A stretch of DNA of 64,000 nucleotides from Marinobacterium rhizophilum (GTDB taxonomy: Bacteria; Pseudomonadota; Gammaproteobacteria; Pseudomonadales; Balneatricaceae): assembly GCF_024397915.1 (NCBI RefSeq), contig NZ_CP073347.1, forward strand, positions 3,286,001 to 3,350,000, given 5' to 3'. The translations under genes and the position numbers were made by a program. Shown here piece after piece: positions 36,210 to 45,138 of the stretch (position 1 is its first letter; each line of letters begins with the position of its first letter). Under the pieces are notes generated by a model. It was not told the DNA's origin, searched no databases, and saw only the letters and a list, made by a program, of their open reading frames with translations.

Positions 36210-37030
36210 GCACGCAACCTACAGTGGCCTTTATCGGCGCCGGCAACATGGCACGCGCCATCATCGGCGGCCTGCTCGACAACGGCTACCCGGCAACACA
36301 GATCTGGGCCACCGGCACCCGCCCGGAAAAACTCGCTGACCTCGCCGCCAAAGGGCTGCATACCGGCACCGACAATAATGCAGCCGCTGCCGCTGCGGAC
36401 ATCCTGATCCTGGCGGTAAAACCGCAGATCATGAAACAGGTGTGTGAGCCGCTGCGCGCTACGGTTGAGGCCAAGCGGCCGCTGATCCTGTCCCTGGCCG
36501 CCGGCATCGCCTGTGACAGCCTCGACCTGTGGCTCGGCAACGGCAATGCCGTGGTCCGCTGCATGCCCAACACTCCGTCCCAAGTTCAGACCGGCGCCAG
36601 CGGCCTGTTTGCCAATGCCAGGGTCAGCGAACTGCAGAAGCAGCAGACCCGGCAGCTGATGAGCCATGTTGGTCTTGCCCTCTGGGTGGAGCGCGAGGAA
36701 CTGATCCATGCCGTCACCGCCGTATCGGGCTCGGGGCCGGCCTATTATTTCCTGTTTATGGAAGCCATGATCAGCGCCGGCGAAAAGCTGGGGCTCGATC
36801 GTGACACTGCCGCCGCGCTGACACTGCAGACCGCCCTTGGGGCCGCCCGCATGGCCAGCGCCAGCGACCTGACTCCGGCGCAATTGCGCCAGGCCGTCAC
36901 GTCGCCCAAGGGCACCACAGAGCAGGCCATCCTCGCCTTTCAGCACGCCGGGCTCGACACCCTGGTGGACGACGCCATGCAGGCCTGCGCCAGCCGCTCC
37001 AGGGAACTGGCAGAGCTTCTGCGGGACTGA
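36206..37030 (+). CDS. proC: Pyrroline-5-carboxylate reductase
   Basis: ProC reduces pyrroline-5-carboxylate to proline with NAD(P)H. The 274-residue length is normal. F-I-G-A-G-N-M-A is the cofactor motif, A-V-K-P-Q and R-C-M-P-N-T-P are in the middle, and the C-terminal signature includes T-S-P-K-G-T-T. The start overlaps the yggS stop (ATGA), so the two are translationally coupled. Confidence 0.96.
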   Translation: MSTQPTVAFIGAGNMARAIIGGLLDNGYPATQIWATGTRPEKLADLAAKGLHTGTDNNAAAAAADILILAVKPQIMKQVCEPLRATVEAKRPLILSLAAGIACDSLDLWLGNGNAVVRCMPNTPSQVQTGASGLFANARVSELQKQQTRQLMSHVGLALWVEREELIHAVTAVSGSGPAYYFLFMEAMISAGEKLGLDRDTAAALTLQTALGAARMASASDLTPAQLRQAVTSPKGTTEQAILAFQHAGLDTLVDDAMQACASRSRELAELLRD

Positions 37031-37046
37031 CGGGGCATCACACCAC

Positions 37047-37083
37047 TCGCGCGGTTCATTCATCGCGCGAAAGGCTCTATACT
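37047..37083 (+). promoter_or_regulatory. Candidate promoter of yggT with an inverted repeat
   Basis: TTCATT (37055-37060) and TATACT (37078-37083) are spaced by 17 bp, 44 bp before yggT. A dyad TCGCGCG/CGCGCGA (37047-37053 with 37064-37070) brackets the -35 element and could be an operator. Confidence 0.45.
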
Positions 37084-37126
37084 TGCCAGCAAATCAACAG
37101 CTTGAATCTAAGGCGGCGAAACGGCC

Positions 37127-37669
37127 ATGGGACAGGATCCGATCCTTTTGATCATCCGCACAATCGGCGAACTCTATGCGTTTATCGTCGTCCTGCGCTT
37201 CTTACTGCAGCTGACCAAGGTGGATTACTACAACCCCATCAGCCAGGCCGTTGCGCGCCTGACCAGTGTGCCGCTGCGACCACTGCAGCGGGTCATCCCC
37301 CGGGCCGGCTCCGTGGACCTGTCAGCACTGGTGCTGGCGTATGGCGTCAAGCTGCTCACACTGTTCGTGCTGCTACTGGCCGCAGGGCAATCCATGCCCG
37401 TTACCAGCCTGCTGCTGTTTGCCCTGGCCGGCCTGCTGAACACCCTGCTGACCATCGCGTTCTGGGCGGTTATCGGCGCCGTGATCATCAGCTGGATTGC
37501 GCCCAACAACTACCATCCGGCGCCCCAGTTGATCCTGCAGTTGACCGAGCCGCTGTTCGCCCTGGCCCGCAAGGTCATTCCCCCGATTGGCGGGCTGGAC
37601 CTGTCGCCAATTCTGATTTTCCTGGCCATTCAGATCATGCAGTCCCAGGTCAGCCGGCTGGTGATGTAA
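37127..37669 (+). CDS. yggT: YggT family integral membrane protein
   Basis: This 180-residue inner-membrane protein has two copies of the YggT domain, each with hydrophobic segments and an N-P-I or A-P-N-N-Y-H-P type loop (about residues 8-95 and 100-178). The motif around P-L-R-P-L-Q-R-V-I-P recurs as P-L-F-A-L-A-R-K-V-I-P-P-I-G-G-L-D-L-S-P. In other bacteria the family is linked to ion homeostasis or division, but its activity is uncertain. It lies downstream of proC. A longer open frame in another phase at 37102-37692 is a shadow. Confidence 0.9.
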   Translation: MGQDPILLIIRTIGELYAFIVVLRFLLQLTKVDYYNPISQAVARLTSVPLRPLQRVIPRAGSVDLSALVLAYGVKLLTLFVLLLAAGQSMPVTSLLLFALAGLLNTLLTIAFWAVIGAVIISWIAPNNYHPAPQLILQLTEPLFALARKVIPPIGGLDLSPILIFLAIQIMQSQVSRLVM

Positions 37670-37673
37670 CACG

Positions 37674-37689
37674 GCGGCCTGCAGGCCGC
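37674..37689 (+). terminator. GC-rich palindrome after yggT
   Basis: GCGGCCTGCAGGCCGC is a perfect palindrome starting 5 bp after the yggT stop; the tail TGATCGTTT is only weakly T-rich. It could be a weak terminator. The rest of 37690-37838 shows no feature I recognise. Confidence 0.4.
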
Positions 37690-37838
37690 TGATCGTTTAC
37701 CGACATCTCGGTTCAGCGGCGAACCTGGCCGGCAAAAGCCAGTGTACACCGGCGCTCCGACACGGATGACGGGCGCCGCTGCTCACTCCAGCGTTGCTGC
37801 CATCGCCCTTTACAGACTTCAGTCCCGGATAACCGCCA

Positions 37839-39005
37839 ATGCCAACGTCCATACCCGCCGATTCGGTTGGCCTTGTTCAGCCGCAACAACTCCACTTCGA
37901 GCAGCCACTGCCGCTTGCCAGCGGACGCCAGCTGGACAGTTACAGCCTGACCATCGAGACCTATGGCACGCTGAACGCCGACCGCTCCAATGCGATCCTG
38001 GTGTGTCATGCGCTGTCCGGCAACCACCACCTGGCCGGTTACCACAGCATGGATGACCGCAAGCCCGGCTGGTGGGACTCGGCCATCGGCCCCGGCAAGG
38101 CCATCGATACCAACCGGTTTTTCGTGGTCGGGCTGAACAACCTGGGCGGCTGTCACGGCTCCAGCGGCCCGAACCAGCTCAACCCGGACACCGGTCAGCC
38201 TTACGGACCCGATTTCCCCATCGTCACGGTGTCCGACTGGGTCGAGAGCCAGGCGCGCCTGGCGGATCGCCTGGGTATACAGCAGTGGGCGGCAGTGATC
38301 GGCGGCAGTCTTGGCGGCATGCAGGCGCTGCAATGGTCCATCGACTACCCGCAGCGCCTGCGCCACTGCATCGTCATCGCCGCCGCGGCAAAGCTGTCGG
38401 CGCAGAATATCGCCTTCAACGAGGTGGCCCGCCAGGCCATTACCCGGGATCCGCAGTTCCATAGCGGCCACTACTATGCGCAAGGCGCGATTCCCAAGAC
38501 CGGCCTGATGCTGGCGCGCATGGTCGGCCACATCACCTACCTGTCGGACGACGGCATGCGGGAGAAATTCGGCCGCGACATGAAAGGCGGCACCCTGAGC
38601 TTTGACCTGAGCCCGCAGTTCGAAATCGAGTCCTACCTGCAGTACCAAGGCGAGCGTTTCTCCACCGCCTTCGATGCCAACACCTACCTGCTGATGACCA
38701 AGGCACTGGATTACTTCGACCCGGCAGCCCAGTATGACGGCAACCTGACAGAGGCGGTGCGGGGTGCCCTTTGCAAGTTCAAGGTGATCTCGTTCACCAC
38801 GGACTGGCGCTTTTCCCCCGAACGCTCGCGGGAAATCGTCGATGCCCTGATCGATGCCGGCAAGGCCGTCAGCTACGCCGAGATCGATTCGCCCCAGGGC
38901 CACGATGCCTTCCTGATCCCCATACCGCGTTATATGGAAGTATTCGGCGCCTGCATGCGGCAGGTCGCGGCCGATATCCCCCTACCTGCGCAGGAGAACC
39001 GCTGA
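37839..39005 (+). CDS. metX: Homoserine O-acyltransferase
   Basis: MetX acylates homoserine for methionine synthesis. It has 388 residues and an alpha/beta-hydrolase fold with nucleophile elbow G-G-S-L-G-G-M-Q, C-H-A-L-S-G near the N-terminus and a C-terminal G-H-D-A-F-L carrying the catalytic His. In several Pseudomonas-type bacteria MetX paired with MetW uses succinyl-CoA instead of acetyl-CoA; sequence alone does not settle that here. metW starts one base after the stop codon, so the pair is an operon. Confidence 0.94.
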   Translation: MPTSIPADSVGLVQPQQLHFEQPLPLASGRQLDSYSLTIETYGTLNADRSNAILVCHALSGNHHLAGYHSMDDRKPGWWDSAIGPGKAIDTNRFFVVGLNNLGGCHGSSGPNQLNPDTGQPYGPDFPIVTVSDWVESQARLADRLGIQQWAAVIGGSLGGMQALQWSIDYPQRLRHCIVIAAAAKLSAQNIAFNEVARQAITRDPQFHSGHYYAQGAIPKTGLMLARMVGHITYLSDDGMREKFGRDMKGGTLSFDLSPQFEIESYLQYQGERFSTAFDANTYLLMTKALDYFDPAAQYDGNLTEAVRGALCKFKVISFTTDWRFSPERSREIVDALIDAGKAVSYAEIDSPQGHDAFLIPIPRYMEVFGACMRQVAADIPLPAQENR

Positions 39006-39006
39006 G

Positions 39007-39597
39007 ATGCGCGTAGACCTGGATATCATTCAGAACTGGATCAGGCCCGGCACCCGGGTGCTGGATCTGGGCTGCGGCGACGGCGAGCTGCTGAGCTACC
39101 TGGCGCGGCACAAGCAGGTCGAGGGCTACGGCCTGGAAATCGACCACGACAATATCACCGCCTGCCTGGAGGCCGGCGTCAACGTGATCGAAAAGGATAT
39201 CGACGACGGCCTGGCAACCCTGCGCAGTGCCAGCTTCGATGCCGTGATCATGACCCAGGCCCTGCAGGTCATGCACCGCCCCGACCAGATCATCGACGAG
39301 ATGCTGCGCATCGGCAAGGAATGCATCATCACCTTCCCGAACTTTGGCCACTGGCGCGCACGCAGCTACCTGGCGCTGCGCGGCAAGATGCCGGTATCAA
39401 AGTTCCTGCCCTATACTTGGTACAACACCCCGAACATCCATTTCTGTACCTTCAAGGATTTTGAACGCCTCTGTGTCGAGCGCAATATCCATATCCTTGA
39501 CCGCACCGTGGTGGATAACGAACACCGTGATCGCTGGTGGCTGCGTCTGTGGCCCAACATGCTGGGCGAGATCGCCATCTACCGCATCACCCGATAA
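39007..39597 (+). CDS. metW: Methionine biosynthesis protein MetW (SAM-methyltransferase fold)
   Basis: MetW has 196 residues and a class I methyltransferase fold, with motif I V-L-D-L-G-C-G-D-G. It is required with MetX for homoserine transacylation in several bacteria, and its own methyltransferase activity is unproven. Y-N-T-P-N-I-H-F-C-T near the C-terminus is a family marker. It directly follows metX and precedes a DUF4426 gene and rdgB, the conserved arrangement. Confidence 0.94.
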   Translation: MRVDLDIIQNWIRPGTRVLDLGCGDGELLSYLARHKQVEGYGLEIDHDNITACLEAGVNVIEKDIDDGLATLRSASFDAVIMTQALQVMHRPDQIIDEMLRIGKECIITFPNFGHWRARSYLALRGKMPVSKFLPYTWYNTPNIHFCTFKDFERLCVERNIHILDRTVVDNEHRDRWWLRLWPNMLGEIAIYRITR

Positions 39598-39611
39598 ATC
39601 AGGAGCTTCCC

Positions 39612-40073
39612 ATGACCCCGTTCTCACCGACCCTGCGCACCGCCGCAAAGGGCCTGCTGGCCGGCCTGATCCTCGGCGCAGGTGCTGCCCAGGCCGATCA
39701 GTTTGTGGCCTATGGCGACTACGAAGTGCATTACAACGCCTTCAACAGCACCTTCATCGAGCCCCAGGTGGCGCAGAGCTATGGCCTGACCCGCAGCAAG
39801 ACCCTGGCCCTGATCAACGTCTCGGTGCTGCAAAAGGCCAGCGACGGCAGCAAGACACCTGTCAGCGCCATCATCAAGGGCAGCGCCAGCAACCTGCTGG
39901 GGCAGAACAGCAATATCAGCTTCAAGAAAGTCGAGGAAAGTGACGCCCTCTATTACATCGGCGGCCTGCCCTTTGCCAACGACCAGCTGATGCGCATAGC
40001 CCTCGACGTCCAGCCGGATCCGAACCAGCCGGCCTACAGCATCCAGTTTGAACAGACGTTTTACGCCGAATGA
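39612..40073 (+). CDS. DUF4426 exported protein
   Basis: This 153-residue protein has a signal peptide (hydrophobic residues 10-24, cleavage near A-A-Q-A before D-Q-F). AGGAG sits eight bases before the ATG. The mature part matches the DUF4426 family found between metW and rdgB in many gammaproteobacteria: G-D-Y-E-V-H-Y-N-A-F, followed by I-A-Q/V-A-Q-S-Y-G-L-T-R-S-K. The function is unknown; it is probably periplasmic. It overlaps rdgB by ATGA, so the two are translated together. Confidence 0.88.
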   Translation: MTPFSPTLRTAAKGLLAGLILGAGAAQADQFVAYGDYEVHYNAFNSTFIEPQVAQSYGLTRSKTLALINVSVLQKASDGSKTPVSAIIKGSASNLLGQNSNISFKKVEESDALYYIGGLPFANDQLMRIALDVQPDPNQPAYSIQFEQTFYAE

Positions 40074-40687
40074 CCACACTCAAGCACCCACGCATCATTC
40101 TCGCCAGCGGCAACGCCGGCAAACTCCGTGAATTCAGCCAGGTGCTCGCACCGCTGAATGTCGAAGTTCTGCCCCAGTCCGCCTTCAATGTCAGCGACGC
40201 CGACGAAACCGGCCTCAGCTTTATCGAAAACGCCATACTCAAGGCCCGCCATGCCTGTCGCAGCACCGGCCTGCCGGCACTGGCCGATGATTCCGGGCTC
40301 GAAGTTGACGCGCTGGACGGTGCCCCCGGCATCTACTCGGCACGCTTTGCCGGCCCCGGCGCCAGCGATGCCGAAAACAACAGCCGCCTGCTGCACCAGC
40401 TCAAGGATGTGCCGGACGCCCGGCGCAGTGCACGATTTCGCTGCGTCCTGGCCTTTATGCGTCACGCCGAAGATCCGACGCCGCTGATCAGCATCGGTAC
40501 CTGGGAGGGACATATCCTGCACGCGCCCCGGGGCGAACAGGGCTTTGGCTACGATCCGCTGTTTCTGCTGCCCGAACTTGGCCTGAGCTCCGCCGAACTG
40601 CCGCGCGAGCAGAAAAACCAGCTCAGCCATCGCGGCCAGGCCGTGGCCCGGCTGGTCGAGCAGATCGGCCCCTACCTGAAGAATTGA
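40070..40687 (+). CDS. rdgB: Non-canonical purine NTP pyrophosphatase (ITPase/XTPase)
   Basis: RdgB removes dITP, XTP and ITP from the nucleotide pool. It has 205 residues. The substrate and metal motifs A-S-G-N-A-G-K, A-D-D-S-G-L-E-V-D, Y-S-A-R and G-F-G-Y-D-P-L-F are visible, and S-H-R-G-Q-A lies at the C-terminus. The start overlaps the upstream DUF4426 gene by four bases. Confidence 0.96.
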   Translation: MTTLKHPRIILASGNAGKLREFSQVLAPLNVEVLPQSAFNVSDADETGLSFIENAILKARHACRSTGLPALADDSGLEVDALDGAPGIYSARFAGPGASDAENNSRLLHQLKDVPDARRSARFRCVLAFMRHAEDPTPLISIGTWEGHILHAPRGEQGFGYDPLFLLPELGLSSAELPREQKNQLSHRGQAVARLVEQIGPYLKN

Positions 40688-40716
40688 CGGACTTTGCCCG
40701 CGACTCATGGGATAAT

Positions 40717-40755
40717 CCGGATTCCGCCAGGGCCCTGGCCTGCGGCGGATTCCGG
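40717..40755 (+). promoter_or_regulatory. Long hairpin between rdgB and hemW
   Basis: CCGGATTCCGCC (40717-40728) pairs with GGCGGATTCCGG (40744-40755) with one T-T mismatch, and the loop contains the palindrome CCAGGGCCCTGG. A short TTT follows. It may terminate rdgB transcription or be a regulatory structure before hemW. Confidence 0.5.
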
Positions 40756-40809
40756 TTTCCCATGTCGCTGCGTACGCCGGCGCTGTCTCACCCATTGAAG
40801 CTCTGACCC

Positions 40810-41949
40810 ATGCCGCTGCAACTGCCCCCGCTGTCGCTCTATATCCATATTCCCTGGTGTGTACGCAAGTGCCCCTATTGCGACTTCAATTCCCACGCCG
40901 CGCGGGGCGAGTTGCCGGAAGACGCTTACGTGGCGGCATTGCTGGAGGATCTGGAGACGGAACTGGCCGATGTACAGGGCCGCAGTATCGACACCATCTT
41001 TATCGGCGGCGGCACCCCCAGCCTGTTTTCAGCCGCGGCCATCAAGCGGATTCTGGAGGGCGTGGCGGCCCGCACACCGCTCTCGGCCCAGGCCGAAATC
41101 ACCATGGAAGCCAACCCCGGCACCTTCGAGCAGGAACGCTTTGCGGGCTTTCTCGCCGCCGGCGTCAACCGGTTGTCCATCGGTATCCAGAGCTTCAGCG
41201 ATGCGCAGCTAAAGGCACTGGGGCGCATTCACAGTGCCGATGAAGCCTACCGCGCCGTGGCCAGCGCCCGCGCCATGGGGTTTGACAACATCAACCTGGA
41301 CCTGATGCACGGCTTGCCGCAGCAGGACCTGGCCGGCGCCATGCTCGACCTGGATACGGCCCTGTCATTGCAGCCGGAGCATCTGTCCTGGTACCAGCTC
41401 ACCATCGAGCCCAACACCGAGTTCAATGCCCGCCCGCCCAGCCTGCCGGTGGATGAGCTGTTGTGGGAAATCCAGGAACAGGGGCAGGACAAGCTGGCCG
41501 CGGCGGGCTTTGCCCAGTACGAGGTCTCGGCCTATGCCCGCGACGGCCGGCAGGCGGCGCATAACCTGAACTACTGGGCCTTTGGCGACTATATCGGTAT
41601 CGGTGCCGGTGCCCATGGCAAGCTCACCCGCCCCGCGGATAACCAGATCATGCGCCGCTGGAAACAGCGCCAGCCGACCGCCTACATGGATGCTGCCAGG
41701 CGTTTGGGGGGCGAGAACGCCATAGCCCGGGACGAGCTGGCGTTTGAATTCATGCTCAATGCGCTGCGACTGGTGGACGGCGTGCCGGTGCAACTGCTGC
41801 AGGCTCGCGCCGGGCTCAGCCCGGAGAGTATCCGGCTGCAGCTTGATCGCGCCGTGCAGCAGGGGTTGTTGCAGGCGGACCCGGCGCACATAAGGCCCAC
41901 CCGGCAGGGGCGGCTGTTCCTGAATAATCTGCTGGAAATGTTTCTGTAA
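40810..41949 (+). CDS. hemW: Heme chaperone HemW (radical SAM)
   Basis: HemW is a radical-SAM protein that delivers heme to target proteins; it was formerly called an oxygen-independent coproporphyrinogen oxidase-like protein. It has 379 residues, with the iron-sulfur motif C17-x3-C21-x2-C24 in C-V-R-K-C-P-Y-C, F-I-G-G-G-T-P-S, M-E-A-N-P-G-T and S-I-G-I-Q-S-F. The C-terminal HemN-C domain runs from about residue 300. It lacks the extra N-terminal Cys of true HemN, which favours HemW. Confidence 0.94.
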   Translation: MPLQLPPLSLYIHIPWCVRKCPYCDFNSHAARGELPEDAYVAALLEDLETELADVQGRSIDTIFIGGGTPSLFSAAAIKRILEGVAARTPLSAQAEITMEANPGTFEQERFAGFLAAGVNRLSIGIQSFSDAQLKALGRIHSADEAYRAVASARAMGFDNINLDLMHGLPQQDLAGAMLDLDTALSLQPEHLSWYQLTIEPNTEFNARPPSLPVDELLWEIQEQGQDKLAAAGFAQYEVSAYARDGRQAAHNLNYWAFGDYIGIGAGAHGKLTRPADNQIMRRWKQRQPTAYMDAARRLGGENAIARDELAFEFMLNALRLVDGVPVQLLQARAGLSPESIRLQLDRAVQQGLLQADPAHIRPTRQGRLFLNNLLEMFL

Positions 41950-41990
41950 GCAGGGCCGGGGCGACCAGCCGGCTGTTGAAAAACCGCCCG

Positions 41991-42716
41991 TTAGAGCGTT
42001 GCCCGTGACGCCGCCAGTTCCGCGATCTCGATCAGCGCCTGGGGAATCTCGTTCAGCGCCCGCACCGTTTGCGTTGGTGCCGGGCCACCGGGCCAGGCCT
42101 GGCCGTCGAGATTGACCCAGATGGTCCAGAAGCCGGCATTGTGCGCGCCTTCGATATCGGCCACCGGGTTATCACCCACATGCACCATCTGCTCGGGACG
42201 CAGCCCGACATGGGCCAGCGCCTGCTGGAACATCAGCGGATGGGGTTTTTCCTGACCGCTACCCTCGGCATTGAACTGGAAGTCGAAATAGTCCCCCAGC
42301 CCCACCCGGGTTACATCGGCATTGCCATTGCTCAGAGCGCCGATCTGCAGATGACGATCGCGCAGCACCTTCAGCATGGTCAGGGCATGCTCGAAGAACT
42401 CCACCTGGTGACGCCCCTCCAGATAGACCTCGAAGGCCTGCAGCGCCAGTGCCTCGGCCTGTTCCGGCCCGTAGCCGGCCGAACGCATGCCTTCCTGCAG
42501 CAGCCGCAGGCGAATCTGGGTCACGCTGTGGGCGATCTCGGGGTAGCGTGCCAGGACCTCATCGCGCATGCGTGGCAGGTCGGCAATGCTGAACTGGCGC
42601 ACAAAGAGCTCTGCATTGCGCTGCAGCCAGTCGAACAGCGAGTTGTTTGCAATCTCGATCACCGGGTCAATGGCCCAGAGGGTATCGTCCAGATCGAAGG
42701 TGACACACTTAATCAT
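41991..42716 (-). CDS. yigB: HAD-superfamily phosphatase (YigB-like)
   Basis: This 241-residue HAD-IA phosphatase has catalytic D8 and D10 in F-D-L-D-D-T-L, S-N-G-N-A as motif II, K-P-H-P as motif III and H-V-G-D-N-P-V-A-D as motif IV. Its place after xerC matches E. coli yigB, a phosphatase acting on FMN and the riboflavin intermediate 5-amino-6-ribitylamino-uracil phosphate. The ATG at 42716 overlaps the xerC stop by eight bases. The upstream frame to 42956 is a shadow of xerC. Substrate assignment is by context. Confidence 0.83.
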   Translation of the reverse strand: MIKCVTFDLDDTLWAIDPVIEIANNSLFDWLQRNAELFVRQFSIADLPRMRDEVLARYPEIAHSVTQIRLRLLQEGMRSAGYGPEQAEALALQAFEVYLEGRHQVEFFEHALTMLKVLRDRHLQIGALSNGNADVTRVGLGDYFDFQFNAEGSGQEKPHPLMFQQALAHVGLRPEQMVHVGDNPVADIEGAHNAGFWTIWVNLDGQAWPGGPAPTQTVRALNEIPQALIEIAELAASRATL

Positions 42717-43611
42717 TTTTCTTGCGCGCTCTCGGATGGGCCCTGTCGTAAACATCGGCCAGATGCTGAAAATCCAGATGCGTGTAGATCTGGGTCGTGG
42801 CGATATCGGCGTGCCCCAGCAGCTCCTGTACCGCCCGCAGGTCACCGCTGGACTCCAGCAGATGACTGGCGAAACTGTGACGCAGCCGGTGCGGGTGCAC
42901 CTTGCCATCGGTCGCCTGGTGCAGTCCCCAGTGCTCCAGCCGCTGCTGCACAGCACGCGTACTTATGCGACTGCCGCGCTTGCTGACAAAAAGCGCCGGC
43001 TCCTCGCCGCGCAGCAGGCTGCCTCGATGGCCAAGCCAGACATCCAGCGCCGCCAGCGCCTTGCTGCCCACGGGCAGCATGCGGGTCTTGCGGCCCTTGC
43101 CGGTGACCACCAGGCTGGCATCGCGAAAATCGATATCGCCCAGGTCCAGGCTGACCAGCTCCGCCAGACGCAGACCCGACGAGTAGATCAGTTCCATCAT
43201 GGCACAATCGCGGGCGGATACCGCATCGGTCACCGGAATCTGCATCAGCTGGCCGGCCTGGTCGGTATCCAGCGTTTTGGGCAGGCGCCTGGCCGAGCGC
43301 GGGGCACTGATCCCCAGCGCCGGATTATGCTGGCACAGGCCTTCACGGTTCAGGTAGCGGTAAAAGGAACGGATGGCGGACAGCAATCGCTGAATGCTCT
43401 TCCCGGCCAGGCCTGCGCGGTGCGTTTCGGCGATAAAGGCCCGCAGATCCCGCGGCGCGATGGCGCTCCAGTCAGCCAGGCTATTGGCCTGGGCATACCG
43501 CAGCAACCGCCCGATATCGCGCCGGTAGTTGTCCAGCGTGTGGGGGGAATACTGACGCTCGGTACGCAGGTAGCCGACAAAGGCTTCCAGTACCTGTGCG
43601 TCGGCCGACAT
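42709..43611 (-). CDS. xerC: Tyrosine recombinase XerC
   Basis: XerC, with XerD, resolves chromosome dimers at dif. It has 300 residues: a SAM-like core-binding domain (about 1-90) and a catalytic domain. The catalytic set is complete: R148, K172, H241, R244, H267 and nucleophile Y276. The gene is embedded between DUF484 (one-base overlap of TGATG type) and yigB (eight-base overlap). This is the housekeeping order lysA-dapF-DUF484-xerC-yigB, so it is not a mobile-element integrase. Confidence 0.96.
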   Translation of the reverse strand: MSADAQVLEAFVGYLRTERQYSPHTLDNYRRDIGRLLRYAQANSLADWSAIAPRDLRAFIAETHRAGLAGKSIQRLLSAIRSFYRYLNREGLCQHNPALGISAPRSARRLPKTLDTDQAGQLMQIPVTDAVSARDCAMMELIYSSGLRLAELVSLDLGDIDFRDASLVVTGKGRKTRMLPVGSKALAALDVWLGHRGSLLRGEEPALFVSKRGSRISTRAVQQRLEHWGLHQATDGKVHPHRLRHSFASHLLESSGDLRAVQELLGHADIATTQIYTHLDFQHLADVYDRAHPRARKKND

Positions 43612-44297
43612 CAGCCGCGACTCAGAATGCGGGACAGCACCCGGCTCAGTACTTCACCGACGTAGCACAGGAACAGGGTGCCCTGGCTGCTCTGGAAGTA
43701 ATGCGCATCGTAGCTGCCGATGGCCAGCAGGCCCAGAGTTTCACCCTGTACCAGCGGAATCACGGCGGCGGACTGTATGCGAAACGCCTGCTCCTGAAAG
43801 ATAAACAGGTGCTGCGGTTCCGGCAGGCGGCCGCAGCTGGGCAGGTTGGTGCCCAGCAGGGGGTCCAGCATCTGGGCATCGGCCGGGTTCAGCCAGCGCG
43901 CCGCGCCGCTTTCCTCGCCGTCGCCCAGCAGCATCAGTGTCGTGACATCGCCCTGAAAGTCGCGGCACAGACTCTCGTCGATGGCGATGGCAACATCATC
44001 CAGGGTTTCACAGCCCAGCAGCGCCAGCACCATGCGCTTGGTTTTCTCGAACTGGACATCGTTGTGGCGCGCCACATCAATCAGGTCGGACAGATGGGTG
44101 CGCAGCTGCTGGTTCTTTTCCCGCAGCACGCCGGTCTGGCGCGCCACCAGGGATACCGCCGTGCCGGTTTCATGGGGCACATAGAGCTTCTCGAGCAAAG
44201 CACAGTGGCGGGAAAAGTAATCCGGATTCTGCGCCAGAAACTCCGCTACCTGCTGCTCGTCGAGCCCGGCCGGCTGTTGCTTGGCCTGATCGGTCAT
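43611..44297 (-). CDS. DUF484 family protein (GAF-like)
   Basis: This 228-residue cytoplasmic protein belongs to DUF484. It has an N-terminal helical part with V-A-E-F-L-A-Q-N-P-D-Y-F, a central coiled region and a C-terminal GAF-like domain (about residues 85-225) ending V-L-S-R-I-L. Function is unknown; it is nearly always found between dapF and xerC. It overlaps dapF by four bases (ATGA) and xerC by one base. Confidence 0.9.
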   Translation of the reverse strand: MTDQAKQQPAGLDEQQVAEFLAQNPDYFSRHCALLEKLYVPHETGTAVSLVARQTGVLREKNQQLRTHLSDLIDVARHNDVQFEKTKRMVLALLGCETLDDVAIAIDESLCRDFQGDVTTLMLLGDGEESGAARWLNPADAQMLDPLLGTNLPSCGRLPEPQHLFIFQEQAFRIQSAAVIPLVQGETLGLLAIGSYDAHYFQSSQGTLFLCYVGEVLSRVLSRILSRG

Positions 44298-45124
44298 ATG
44301 AATATCTGCCCTTCGTAAACGGTTGTCGCGGGGCCGGTCATCAGCACGGGCTCGCCCTCGCCCGCCCAGCGAATACGCAGTTCGCCACCGGGCAGATGAA
44401 CCTTCACATCATCGCCGAGCAGGCCGCGCAGGCGCCCGGCGACCACTGCGGCACAGGCGCCGGTACCGCAGGCACGGGTTTCGCCGGCACCGCGCTCATA
44501 GACACGCAGGCGGATTTCGCTGTCCGACAGCACCTGCATAAAGCCGATATTAGCCCGGGCCGGGAAACGCTCATGGCGTTCCAGCAGGGGTCCCAGGGTT
44601 TCCACCGCCGCGGTTGTCACATCATCCACCAGCAACACACCATGGGGGTTGCCCATGGACACCGTGCTGATCTCCAGCAGCTCACCGGCCACCTCGATGG
44701 GGTACGTGACGGCGACCTCATCCGCCACAAAGGGAATCTCGGCCGGGTTGAGTTCCGGTGCGCCCATGTCGACTTCCACCTGGCGGTCTTCCAGCACCCG
44801 CAGCACGGCCTTGCCCTTGGCGGTCTCAACATTGATCACCGGCTTGATGGTCAGGCGCTTGTCACGCACAAACTTGGCAAAGCAGCGTGCACCGTTGCCG
44901 CAGTGTTCCACCTCGGAGCCGTCGGCATTGTAGATACGGTAACGGAAGTCCATCTGCGGGTCCGTCGGCGGCTCCACCAGCAGCAGCTGATCGAAGCCGA
45001 TACCGCAGTGGCGATCCGCCAGCCGGGCCACCAGCGCCGGGGTAATCTTGGCCCGCTGCGTGACAAGATCGACCACCATGAAGTCGTTGCCCAGGCCGTG
45101 CATCTTGGTAAAACGTACCAACAT
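44294..45124 (-). CDS. dapF: Diaminopimelate epimerase
   Basis: DapF converts LL- to meso-diaminopimelate for peptidoglycan and lysine. It has 276 residues. Two catalytic cysteines are visible: C75 in H-C-G-N-G-A-R-C and a second, near residue 220, in R-A-C-G-T-G-A-C. The start M-L-V-R-F-T-K-M-H-G-L-G-N-D-F is the conserved N-terminus. It follows lysA by 14 bp and overlaps the DUF484 gene by ATGA. Confidence 0.97.
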   Translation of the reverse strand: MLVRFTKMHGLGNDFMVVDLVTQRAKITPALVARLADRHCGIGFDQLLLVEPPTDPQMDFRYRIYNADGSEVEHCGNGARCFAKFVRDKRLTIKPVINVETAKGKAVLRVLEDRQVEVDMGAPELNPAEIPFVADEVAVTYPIEVAGELLEISTVSMGNPHGVLLVDDVTTAAVETLGPLLERHERFPARANIGFMQVLSDSEIRLRVYERGAGETRACGTGACAAVVAGRLRGLLGDDVKVHLPGGELRIRWAGEGEPVLMTGPATTVYEGQIFI

Positions 45125-45138
45125 AGCTGTTTCGCTTC

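Noticed and set aside
37102..37692. 196-codon frame overlapping yggT
   Set aside because: Different phase from YggT, whose repeated domains and hydrophobic pattern are clear.
40810..41949. Oxygen-independent coproporphyrinogen III oxidase HemN
   Set aside because: Length of 379 residues and lack of the extra N-terminal residues and Cys favour HemW.
42709..43611. Integrase of a mobile element
   Set aside because: All catalytic residues and the dapF-DUF484-xerC-yigB context identify housekeeping XerC.
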